A stretch of 36,310 nt of DNA from Bordetella parapertussis (GTDB lineage Bacteria > Pseudomonadota > Gammaproteobacteria > Burkholderiales > SG8-41). The notes under the pieces were generated by a model. That model made no database searches, was not told the DNA's origin, and saw only the letters and a list, made by a program, of their open reading frames with translations. This document shows positions 25,285 to 32,608 of the stretch, piece after piece (the first letter of the stretch is position 1; each line of letters begins with the position of its first letter). The stretch lies in contig CAMATZ010000057.1 in NCBI GenBank assembly GCA_945861275.1, positions 1 to 36,310 on the forward strand, given 5' to 3'. Both the position numbers and the translations under genes were made by a program.

Positions 25285-26259
25285 CTACTCCGGCGTCAGT
25301 ACGCCCGCTTTGATCAATCCCCGGACCCGCGCGGCCTGTGTCATCACGTACTTCGTGGCATCTTCCGGCGAGCCACCGACCGTCTCCATGCCGAGATCAC
25401 CCAGGCGGCGGCGCACCTCCGGTTGCGCGAGGGCCTCGTTGACGCCGGCGTTCAACTTCTTCACGATCGCCGGCGGCGTGCGCGCCGGCGCAGCCATGCC
25501 GTAGAAATTGGGCGCTTCCGCGTTGCTGATCCCGGCCTCCGCGAGCGTCGGCACATCGGGGATCGAGGGCAGGCGCTTCGGCCCCGCCACCCCGATCACG
25601 CGCACACGGCCCGACCGGATCTGCGCTTCGGCGGTCGCTACCGAGGTGTGCATGCCGGCGACCTGGCCGCTCACGATGTCGATCAGTGCCGGCGCTCCAC
25701 CCTTGTACGGCACGTGGGTCAGCTTCACGCCGGTGGCGGCGGTGAAGATCGCCATGCTGACGTGGGGCGTGCTGTTGACGCCCGCCGAGGCCCAGTTGAC
25801 CTTGCCGGGATTCGCCTTGAGGTAGTCGACGAATTCGCGCGGCGTGTTCGCCGGAAACGAAGATGTGACGATGAGGACCATGGGCGTGTCGGCCGCAATG
25901 GCTACGTACGAGAAGTCCTCGACCTGGTAGGGCGGCTTCTTCGAAAGCAGCGGATTGCCGATGTTCGGTCCGCCGGTGGCGAGCAGCACGGTGTAGCCAT
26001 CCGGGGCGGCGCGCGCGACCATTTCACCGCCGATCATGCCGCCCGCGCCGGGGCGGTTGTCGATGATGATCTGCCGTCCCCAGATTTCCGTGAGGCGGGC
26101 AGCAACCGTGCGCGCGATGACGTCGTTCGATGCGCCGGGCGCGAATCCAACTATCCACCGGATTGGCTTCGAGGGAAATCCGGGTGCCGGATCCGATTGC
26201 GCGGCCGCCATGCCCGCGGTTGCACAGTACAACGACAATGCGAGCCATGCCGCTTTCAT
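25285..26259 (-). CDS. Bug/TctC-family tripartite tricarboxylate receptor inside the broken alpha-subunit copy
   Basis: 324-residue secreted receptor (signal peptide WLALSLYCATAGMAAA). Motifs are FPSKPIRWIVGFAPGASNDV, APDGYTVLLATGGP, THVPYKGGAPALIDIVSGQV and IPDVPTLAEAGISNA. ATG 26259 has GGAGG six bases upstream. It lies between the two alpha-subunit fragments and between the two copies of the 88-base IS-end-like repeat. This suggests it arrived with, or was shuffled by, an IS91-type element. It looks intact. Confidence 0.93.
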   Translation of the reverse strand: MKAAWLALSLYCATAGMAAAQSDPAPGFPSKPIRWIVGFAPGASNDVIARTVAARLTEIWGRQIIIDNRPGAGGMIGGEMVARAAPDGYTVLLATGGPNIGNPLLSKKPPYQVEDFSYVAIAADTPMVLIVTSSFPANTPREFVDYLKANPGKVNWASAGVNSTPHVSMAIFTAATGVKLTHVPYKGGAPALIDIVSGQVAGMHTSVATAEAQIRSGRVRVIGVAGPKRLPSIPDVPTLAEAGISNAEAPNFYGMAAPARTPPAIVKKLNAGVNEALAQPEVRRRLGDLGMETVGGSPEDATKYVMTQAARVRGLIKAGVLTPE

Positions 26260-26287
26260 CGGCTTCCTCCGGTTGGAGAGTGGTGGA

Positions 26288-26375
26288 TAGGAATTTCAAA
26301 CACCATTTTTCACCAGTCAGCAATCTATCCCGCGACGGGCTACCAGTCAATCGCGTGAATGTTCGCCAAGCCCCG
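26288..26375 (+). repeat. IS91-end-like direct repeat, copy B
   Basis: Same-orientation partner of copy A at 25011-25098. It begins 29 bases upstream of the Bug start codon and is 142 bases from the stop of the IS91-type transposase remnant, on that gene's 3' side. That is where IS91 elements carry their replication-origin end. The 26376-26517 stretch between is probably IS non-coding DNA. Confidence 0.7.
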
Positions 26376-26501
26376 ATTTTTTCTGAAAATCTTGCCCTGC
26401 GAAACGTTCCGCAGCGGCTGATTTGCGACCCATTGACGCCTTTACACGAGCGCCAGCCGAGCCAACCCATCAGCCCTGGCAAATACCAGTCCGAATCCGG
26501 G

Positions 26502-26529
26502 AATCAAGCCGCCTGAATCAAGCCGCCTG
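26502..26529 (+). repeat. 14-base tandem duplication at the transposase 3' end
   Basis: AATCAAGCCGCCTG occurs twice in tandem, across the stop codon of the transposase remnant, which ends FQAA. A small slippage duplication inside the IS. Confidence 0.8.
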
Positions 26530-27021
26530 AAAAAGATCAACCCGCCGCGCCGGTGTGCGCGGCGGCGGCTGCGCGCACAACCCCAAGTGCGTGAGGATGC
26601 GTTCAATCACCGCAGGTTCTTCGATCACTGCGATGATCTTCAATTTGCCGCCACACATGCAGCGCTCAATGTCAATGATCGAACACGTGCTTGGGCAAGC
26701 GCGCCCAACTCATGCGCATCGACGCACTGTGCGCGTGAACCTGCTTGCAATCACCTGCGCCTGCCGTTGTTGCTTGCTCTGGCGCTGGCACCACCTTGGA
26801 TCGTAACTTCGCATTCGGCGCCAGCACCCCATGAAAGCGTATCAAGTGCAAGCGCGGGCGCGGCACCAGTGCGGCAAGCCGCTGCAAAAACTCCAGCGAC
26901 GACATCACGATGTGCGTCGTACCGTTGCGGTAAGGCGTTTTGAGTTTGAGAACCACCTGCCCCGCGTGGTTCACACTCAACCGTTCGTTGGCGATGGCCG
27001 GGCGCGTGACGTAGCGGCACA
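26518..27021 (-). mobile_element. IS91-family transposase remnant (C-terminal part, frameshifted)
   Basis: The minus strand encodes CRYVTRPAIANERLSVNHAG, then QVVLKLKTPYRNGTTHIVMS, LVPRPRLHLIRFHGVLAPNAKLR and MSWARLPKHVFD, the well-known C-terminal half of IS91-type Y2 transposases. One extra base after VFD shifts the frame; the next frame continues DIERCMCGGKLKIIAVIEEPAVIERILTHLG to a TGA at 26518. The zinc-finger-like CPNCGG of relatives is reduced to CMCGG. The N-terminal catalytic half is gone: the coding sequence is cut at 27021, where the alpha-subunit fragment begins. It cannot transpose by itself. Confidence 0.88.
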
Positions 27022-27441
27022 GTTTCCCGCAGCGGCAGCCTGGGCACGCTGTTCTGCCTGAACATCGTGCAGGCAGGCTATGGTGAATCCGCGTTCCTCG
27101 GCATCGGCGGCGACCCGATCATCGGCACCACCACGCGCGCGGCGCTCATCGCGCTCGATGCCCTTCCCGACACCAAGGCTGTTGTCATGGTGGGTAAGAT
27201 CGGCGGCTCGATGGAGGAGGAAGCAGCCGATTACGCCAGGACGATGACCAAGCCCGTGATCGCGTTCATCGCCGGGGGTGCTGCGCCCGAAGGCAAGAAA
27301 ATGGGCCACGCCGGCGCCATCGTCATGGGCGACAAGGGAAGCTACGCCTCCAAGCGCTCGGCGCTCGAAGGCGCAGGCGTCTGCGTGCTCGATACGCCGT
27401 CCGATGTGGGGGCGGCGCTGAAGGCGGCGCTCGGAGGCTGA
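27022..27441 (+). pseudogene. SucD-like alpha-subunit fragment (3' piece of a broken second copy)
   Basis: Matches 22005-22424 along its whole length at constant offset 5017. It encodes codons 152-290 ([11 protein letters not shown] ... [12 protein letters not shown] ... LKAALGG), ending at the same position. A few changes alter residues, such as VGE to VGK and VTV to VCV. The homology also continues past the stop. The left end is fused to an IS91-type transposase remnant; codons 1-59 and 109-151 are absent from both fragments. Confidence 0.93.
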
Positions 27442-27450
27442 TTCGATAGC

Positions 27451-27600
27451 GCGCGCTGCACGCTGGATGAACTCAATGCATTTTCCCTGAAGGAACTCGG
27501 CAAATACAAAACGCCGAAGATTATCAAGTTCGTGAATGATTTGCCCAAGGGGCCTTCGGGAAAAGTGCAGCGCTTGAAGCTGCTCGAACAAGACGGCTGA
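27451..27600 (+). pseudogene. C-terminal remnant of an AMP-forming acyl-CoA synthetase (copy 2)
   Basis: Fifty codons reading ARCTLDELNAFSLKELG, KYKTPKIIKFVNDLPKGPSGK and VQRLKLLEQDG to a TGA at 27598. The KYKxPK ... LPKGPSGK pattern is the C-terminal domain of acyl-CoA synthetases, including the catalytic lysine in PSGK. Nothing of the N-terminal AMP-binding domain remains: the preceding gene is the alpha-subunit fragment. The same junction exists in copy 1 at 22432, so the truncation predates the duplication. Confidence 0.88.
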
Positions 27601-27607
27601 ACAATAG

Positions 27608-27705
27608 TTTGGTAGGGTGGGTAAAACGTACTTTGTTTTGCCCACGCTGGCGAACTTGAATGCACTGCACCGCGTGGGCACAAAGTGCGTGCCCACCCTA
27701 CCAAA
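27608..27705. repeat. Palindromic intergenic repeat (family e)
   Basis: Inverted repeat with arms 27608-27647 and 27672-27705, outer ends TTTGGTAGGGTGGG and CCCACCCTACCAAA, imperfect in the middle. This resembles a widespread intergenic repeat type. The rest of 27706-27883 has no gene and should carry the promoter of the Bug-dadA-Bug operon. Confidence 0.85.
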
Positions 27706-27883
27706 TCTCAAACAAATCATTGACATCGAACAGAGTATCTACAACTACTGGGAATGAAAAACCGACTACAACGTCAAATTCAAAACTTCACCACAAGTGA
27801 TGCGCCAGTGCATGGCAGGATTCGCGAGTCAGCGTAGAATTCGTGTGTCGGCTGTCACGACGTAAACTTCCGGGGTGCAACCT

Positions 27884-28867
27884 ATGCCTGCTACAGTTCA
27901 ATCCATTGCGCGCAGTGCCTTGCTGATCGCCTTCGCCACGCTCCTCGGTACTGGGAGCGCTTTGGGGCAGGCGTATCCGAACAAATCCATCAAGCTCTTC
28001 GTCGGGTTCCCACCCGGCGGCGGATCGGATGCACTTGCGCGTCTGCTCGGCGCCGCACTACCCGACAAACTGGGTCAGCAAGTCCTGGTGGATAACAAGC
28101 CGGGAGCAAACACCATCGTCGCCACCGAATATGTAAAAAGTCAGCCTGCGGATGGATATACCTTGTTATTTGTGTCAGCTTCTTTTTCGATCAATCCCAG
28201 CCTCTACAAGCTGACGTACGACATCGAGAAGGACTTTGCGCCGGTCACGGTGGTGGCGATCGTGCCGCTGTTGCTGATCACGCACAACAGCGTGCCCGTC
28301 ACGACGGTGAAAGAATTGATCGCGCTGGCAAAGGCGCAGCCGGGCAAACTTAATTATGCGTCCTTTGGCATCGGCAGTGCTGCGCATCTTGCGGGAGAGA
28401 TGATGCTCAGCATGACCGGAACCGACATGTTGCACGTGCCCTACAAAGGCAGTGCACCCGCGATCGCGGATGTCATGGGTGGGCGCGTAACGATGATGAT
28501 GCCGGGCATAGGTTCGGCGATTAATCTGGCGAAAGAAGGCAAGCTGAAAGCGCTGGCGGTATCCACCGCAAAGCGCGCCACCGGCGCGCCGGATATTCCA
28601 ACCATCGCGGAATCGGGCATACCGGGCTTTGACGTGGCGACGTGGGAATCGATCCAGGCGCCGGCGGGCACGCCGCCGGATGCGATTGCCCGGCTTAATA
28701 CGGCCATACGCGAGGTCGTTGCCGGCAATGAGCTACGGCAGAAAATGTTTAACCTCGGCTTTGAGCCGGACGCGATGAAGTCTCCGTCCGAGACCGCGCA
28801 ATTTATTCGTGCCGAGCGGCAGAAGTGGGCGAAGCTGGTCAAGGAACGCAATATCAAGGCTGAGTGA
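27884..28867 (+). CDS. Bug/TctC-family tripartite tricarboxylate receptor
   Basis: About 327-residue secreted receptor (signal peptide ARSALLIAFATLLGTGSALG). Motifs are YPNKSIKLFVGFPPGGGSDA, PADGYTLLFVSASFS, LHVPYKGSAPAIADVMGG and APDIPTIAESGIPGFDV. ATG 27884 has GGGG a few bases upstream; an in-frame GTG nine bases earlier is possible. It is the first gene of a compact three-gene unit: the D-amino-acid dehydrogenase starts seven bases after its stop. Confidence 0.93.
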   Translation: MPATVQSIARSALLIAFATLLGTGSALGQAYPNKSIKLFVGFPPGGGSDALARLLGAALPDKLGQQVLVDNKPGANTIVATEYVKSQPADGYTLLFVSASFSINPSLYKLTYDIEKDFAPVTVVAIVPLLLITHNSVPVTTVKELIALAKAQPGKLNYASFGIGSAAHLAGEMMLSMTGTDMLHVPYKGSAPAIADVMGGRVTMMMPGIGSAINLAKEGKLKALAVSTAKRATGAPDIPTIAESGIPGFDVATWESIQAPAGTPPDAIARLNTAIREVVAGNELRQKMFNLGFEPDAMKSPSETAQFIRAERQKWAKLVKERNIKAE

Positions 28868-28874
28868 CCGCGAC

Positions 28875-30125
28875 ATGAGTGAAGCATCGGTCACGGTTAT
28901 AGGCGCTGGCATCGTCGGCGTTTCATCGGCGTTGTGGCTGCAGCGTGCGGGTTTCAAGGTCACGCTGATTGATTCCGGGCCGGTGGGTGAAGGTGCTTCG
29001 TTCGGCAACGCCGGCAATATCAGTCCGGGCGGGGTGGTGCCTTATTTGATACCGGGAATTCTGCGCCAGGCGCCGGGCTGGTTGCTCAATCCAGAGGGGC
29101 CTCTGGCAGTGCGTCCTGGCTATTTTTTCAAGGTGCTGCCATGGCTGATGTCCGCGGTACGAGCGTCCACAGAAGAAGCGGCACTGAAAACATCGCGCGC
29201 AATGCACGCGCTGCATGGCGGCACACTTGAAGCTTATGAAACGCTGACTCGTGGCACCGGCGCCGAAGGACTCATCGAACTTTCCGGCCAGCTCTATGTC
29301 TCCGAGCGCCCCGATGCCGCACAAGGCTCCGCGCTGGCGCAGCGCATGCGTGCCGAGGCAGGCGTGAAAACCGTAGTGCTGGACTGGATGGAGATACGTG
29401 AGCTGGAACCCACGCTCGCCCCGATTTTCAAGAGCGGTATGCTGCTGCCCGATAACGGTCGCTGCAAGAATCCACATCAAATGGTGAAGGCGCTCGCGGC
29501 AGAAGCGCAACGCAATGGTGCAACCCTGGTGCGTGGCAAAGTCACAGGGTTCCAGACCCACGGCAAAACTGTGCAGGGCATCCTTATTGATGGCGCGCTC
29601 AAGCCCGTTGAGCGGATTGTGATTGCAGCCGGAGCGGCATCGGGTGCGTTAAGTGCGCAGCTCGGCACGGCACTGCCGGTGGAGGCAGAGCGCGGCTATC
29701 ACATCACGATTGCAGATTCGGGCGTTGCGCCACGCCTGCCGGTTACGCATACCGATGCCAAGTTCGCGTGTTCGCCTATGAATGTCGGCCTGCGCTTGGC
29801 GGGAACTGCGGAATTCGCAGGCATCGATACACCGCCGAACTGGAAACGCGCGGAATTGCTGATACAACAGGCGCGGCGCATGTTCCCCGGTGTACGACTC
29901 GACAAAGTCACGCGGTGGACGGGTAACCGGCCGAGCCTGCCGGATGGACTGCCGGTGCTGGGCGCAGCGCCCAAATTCGAAAATGCGTTTTTCGCCTTTG
30001 GCAATTCACACTTTGGCATGACTGCAGGTCCGGTCATGGGCAAGGTGATTGCCGCAATCGTCGCAGGCGACAGGCCCGCTATCGATGTCACCCCGTTCAC
30101 AGCCGAGCGTTTCCTCAATGGCTGA
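28875..30125 (+). CDS. dadA: FAD-dependent D-amino-acid dehydrogenase (DadA family)
   Basis: 416-residue flavoprotein, normal length for DadA, which oxidises D-amino acids (or related amines) to 2-oxo acids at the membrane. The FAD dinucleotide motif VIGAGIVGVSSALWLQRAG is at residues 8-26, followed by GASFGNAGNISPGGVVPYL, typical of the family. The C-terminal WTGNRPSLPDGLPVLG and GNSHFGMTAGPVMGK are also family marks. ATG 28875 follows the Bug stop by seven bases, and its 3' end overlaps the next Bug start by eight bases. The tight arrangement suggests that the receptors bind its substrate or product. The family has several specificities, so the substrate is unproven. Confidence 0.85.
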   Translation: MSEASVTVIGAGIVGVSSALWLQRAGFKVTLIDSGPVGEGASFGNAGNISPGGVVPYLIPGILRQAPGWLLNPEGPLAVRPGYFFKVLPWLMSAVRASTEEAALKTSRAMHALHGGTLEAYETLTRGTGAEGLIELSGQLYVSERPDAAQGSALAQRMRAEAGVKTVVLDWMEIRELEPTLAPIFKSGMLLPDNGRCKNPHQMVKALAAEAQRNGATLVRGKVTGFQTHGKTVQGILIDGALKPVERIVIAAGAASGALSAQLGTALPVEAERGYHITIADSGVAPRLPVTHTDAKFACSPMNVGLRLAGTAEFAGIDTPPNWKRAELLIQQARRMFPGVRLDKVTRWTGNRPSLPDGLPVLGAAPKFENAFFAFGNSHFGMTAGPVMGKVIAAIVAGDRPAIDVTPFTAERFLNG

Positions 30126-31107
30126 TACGGCAGGCTGTATTCCCGCGCGGCTGGCGCCCTCGCTGGCCTTTATGCTGTTGCTCGCATGTGGCGCCGTGGC
30201 ACAGGACTATCCCGCACGGCCGATACGCGTCATCGTTCCCTTTACGCCGGGCGCTGGCACCGACATTGTGGGGCGCGCAGTCGCGCTGTCCTTGAATGAA
30301 GCCTGGAAGCAATCGGTGGTGGTGGACAATCGTCCCGGCGCCGGTGGCACCATCGCCGGTGAAATGGTAGCGAAGGCCAACCCCGACGGCTACACCCTGA
30401 TGCTGGGCAACGTAAGCACGCTCGCCATTGCGCCGGCACTGAATCCGAAGCTGAGCTATCAGCCGCTGCGGGATTTCGCGCCGATTACGCTGATCACCAC
30501 CAGCGAAAACGTGCTGGTGTTACATGCGTCGATTCCTGCCGCTTCGGTAAAAGAATTTATCGCCTATGCCAAGGCTAATCCGGGCAAACTGAATTACGGC
30601 TCATCGGGCAACGGCACAACGTCGCATCTGGGCGGCGCGATGTTTGCGTCGATGGCGGGCGTGGAAATGACGCATGTGCCGTACAAGGGCAGCGCGCCGA
30701 TGCTCACAGATTTACTCGCCGGACAATTACAATTGGCGTTTTCGTCAGTGCCAACCGCGCTGCCGCACATCAGGTCGGGCCGGCTGCGTGCGCTGGCGGT
30801 GACACTGCTGGCGCGCTCAACCACATTGCCGGATTTGCCTACCGTGCAGGAAGCGGCGGGGCTAAAGGGCTTCGAGATATCGCTGTGGCAGGGCATTGTT
30901 GCGCCTGCCGCCACACCGCGCGCGATTGTCCTGAAGCTCAATCAGCAGATCGTTGCCAGTCTGCGCACCGTCGACCTGAAAAGCAAACTCACTGCGCAGG
31001 GGCTGGAGGTGGTGGGCAGCACGCCAGAACGATTCGCGGCCTATATTCGGGAAGAGATCGAAAAATGGACGAAAGTGGTTAAGAGTAGCGGCGCACGCGT
31101 AGAGTAA
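30118..31107 (+). CDS. Bug/TctC-family tripartite tricarboxylate receptor
   Basis: 329-residue secreted receptor (signal peptide LAPSLAFMLLLACGAVA). Motifs are YPARPIRVIVPFTPGAGTDIV, NPDGYTLMLGNVSTL, THVPYKGSAPMLTDLLAGQL and LPDLPTVQEAAGLKGFE. ATG 30118 overlaps the dehydrogenase stop by eight bases (ATGGCTGA), indicating translational coupling; the longer open frame from 30049 lies wholly in dadA. Third gene of the Bug-dadA-Bug unit. Confidence 0.93.
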   Translation: MADTAGCIPARLAPSLAFMLLLACGAVAQDYPARPIRVIVPFTPGAGTDIVGRAVALSLNEAWKQSVVVDNRPGAGGTIAGEMVAKANPDGYTLMLGNVSTLAIAPALNPKLSYQPLRDFAPITLITTSENVLVLHASIPAASVKEFIAYAKANPGKLNYGSSGNGTTSHLGGAMFASMAGVEMTHVPYKGSAPMLTDLLAGQLQLAFSSVPTALPHIRSGRLRALAVTLLARSTTLPDLPTVQEAAGLKGFEISLWQGIVAPAATPRAIVLKLNQQIVASLRTVDLKSKLTAQGLEVVGSTPERFAAYIREEIEKWTKVVKSSGARVE

Positions 31108-31167
31108 TGCATTCAGGTATAAATCGATTACCGTAGCTTGTAGCCTATTCCAGAATCAGTATAAAAT

Positions 31168-31497
31168 ATGAAGTCGATAACGTGGCTTGGCGACAGCCGC
31201 AAAGCGGTTAGGCGCTTTTCTGATGCGGCAAGGTACCAAACCGGCAAGGAACTTTTCCGATTGCAGGTTGGTGAAAATGCGCTTGACGCAAAACCGATGC
31301 GTCCTGTCGGGCCGGGTGTGAGTGAAATTCGAATTCACGCGGAGACCGAGTATCGCGTGCTCTACGTGGCAAAGTTTGCGGAAGCGATCTACGTCCTGCA
31401 CGCGTTCACGAAGAAGACGCCCGCGACGAGCTTAACGGATGTGAGAGTCGGAAAGCACCGTTTCGGTGAAATGATCGAATTGAGGAAAGCGAAATGA
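31168..31497 (+). CDS. higB: HigB-like (RelE/ParE superfamily) toxin
   Basis: 109-residue protein of the phage-derived Gp49-like/HigB toxin family, expected to cut mRNA at the ribosome. Recognisable parts are SITWLGDSRKAVRRF at the start, PMRPVGPGVSEIRI, EYRVLYVAKFAEAIYVLHAFTKKT and the basic C-terminus. The stop overlaps the next start by four bases (ATGA), with the toxin first, as is usual for higBA. TATAAAAT-like sequence lies just before ATG 31168, but no full promoter is certain. It stands beside IS91-type debris, a common setting for such modules. Confidence 0.88.
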   Translation: MKSITWLGDSRKAVRRFSDAARYQTGKELFRLQVGENALDAKPMRPVGPGVSEIRIHAETEYRVLYVAKFAEAIYVLHAFTKKTPATSLTDVRVGKHRFGEMIELRKAK

Positions 31498-31790
31498 AGA
31501 AACGGATCAAAGTCGAGAAGGGTTCCGGGAATGTATTTTTGGACGTTGGATTCCCGCCAGGGGAGGCGCACAACCTCTTGCTGCGCGCCGATCTAACGAT
31601 TCGGATAGAGCGCTTTGTGAAGCAGAGTGGCTTGACTCAGCAGGCCGCTGCACGCGTGCTAGGCGTCACGCAGCCGCGTCTGAATCAGCTTCTCAAAGGA
31701 AAGATCGAGCTGTTCAGCCTGGATGCACTGGTAAATATGGCAACCCAGGCTGGCATGCGCGTCGAGTTGCGCGTGAAAAAAGCCGCGTAG
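31494..31790 (+). CDS. higA: HigA-like antitoxin (XRE-family helix-turn-helix)
   Basis: 98-residue DNA-binding antitoxin. The helix-turn-helix is at about residues 46-75 (SGLTQQAAARVLGVTQPRLNQLLKGK), followed by FSLDALVNMATQAGMRVELRV, typical of the HigA2/XRE group. It should neutralise the toxin encoded just upstream and repress the shared promoter. It overlaps the toxin gene by four bases. Confidence 0.9.
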   Translation: MKKRIKVEKGSGNVFLDVGFPPGEAHNLLLRADLTIRIERFVKQSGLTQQAAARVLGVTQPRLNQLLKGKIELFSLDALVNMATQAGMRVELRVKKAA

Positions 31791-31798
31791 ATTCCACC

Positions 31799-32064
31799 AG
31801 CATTCATATCGCCTATCTGGTGGATAGCGTTATGCCGCGGGTGCCGGTAAGGCAAAGGGTGCTGTCGTTTCCGATTCCGCTGCGCAGCCACTTCGCCGTC
31901 CATCCCGAACTGCCCGCGCCGGTATTGCAAGTCATCCTCCGTACTGTCGCGACCTTTCTGATCATACAAGCAGACATCAAACTCCGCGAAGTGACTACCG
32001 GCGCCATCACCCTCTCCGAGCGCTTCGATACCGCCGCCAACCTTAACTTAAACTTGCTATGCCC
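31799..32064 (+). mobile_element. IS91-family transposase remnant (middle part)
   Basis: The frame reads HIAYLVDSVMPRVPVRQRVL then SFPIPLRSHFAVHPELPAP, VLQVILRTVATFLIIQ and ITLSERFDTAANLNLNLLC. This is the segment after the zinc-binding region of IS91-type transposases (relatives read RVPVRQWVLSFPIPLRSLFA). No start codon of its own, no catalytic HUH region and no C-terminal half are present. A family d palindrome copy begins right after it. With that palindrome it fills most of the 372-base gap between higA and the serine-hydrolase pseudogene; the remaining bases show nothing else. Confidence 0.85.
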
Positions 32065-32068
32065 AACA

Positions 32069-32098
32069 CCGTCATGCTGGCGTATGCCAGCATCCAGT
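32069..32098 (+). repeat. Single diverged copy of the family d palindrome
   Basis: Begins CCGTCATGCTGGCGTATGCC and folds as ATGCTGGC / GCCAGCAT around a four-base loop. Same layout as the REP doublet at 18742-18849, but only one hairpin. Confidence 0.75.
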
Positions 32099-32162
32099 TT
32101 GTGAAAATCACTTCTTGGAATCTATGCCTCAGCCGAATTGCACTCAATAAATTGGAGCACAC

Positions 32163-32605
32163 ATGATGCGTTACTTATGGTGTTTCTTGATCTGGCTGGC
32201 GTTTGCCGGCAGCGCGCTCGCGCAGACTGCTGCTAACCCTGCCGCCGCTTATTTCCCGGACCAGTTTGAGTGGCAGCGGCGCACACCTGCGCAAGTGGGC
32301 ATGGATGCTGCCGTGCTGGACGAGGCTGTGCGTTTCGTCAAGACCAAAGACAATCCCGCGCCCCGCGATCAGGCGATGGCATGGGCGCAGAGCTTTGGCA
32401 TCCGCGAGCCGTATTTCGGCGGGCTGATCGGGCCGACCAAGGTACGCGCCCCGATCAACGGGCTGATCGTGCGTCACGGTTATGTCGTGGCCGAGTGGGG
32501 CGAAACGCAAAACGTCGAAACGATCTGCTGATTGTGGTGCGCTGGATCGATTCCACCGAATCGCTGAATGCGTTTATCGGCAAGGTGATTGCGGCGATTC
32601 ATTGA
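32163..32605 (+). pseudogene. Serine hydrolase (class C beta-lactamase family) with a large internal deletion
   Basis: ATG 32163, with GGAG a few bases upstream, starts a signal peptide (WCFLIWLAFAGSALA) and the N-terminal part of a beta-lactamase-related hydrolase (TPAQVGMDAAVLDEAVRFV, then GLIVRHGYVVAEWG), stopping at TGA 32529-32531. A shifted frame from about 32520 encodes LLIVVRWIDSTESLNAFIGK, the usual C-terminus of the same family, to TGA 32603. The middle, with the catalytic SxxK and YxN motifs, is absent. Inactive. Confidence 0.88.
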
Positions 32606-32608
32606 TTT

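Noticed and set aside
9602-27705. CRISPR array
   Set aside because: The repeats are single inverted pairs of different sequence, not evenly spaced direct repeats, and no cas gene is present.
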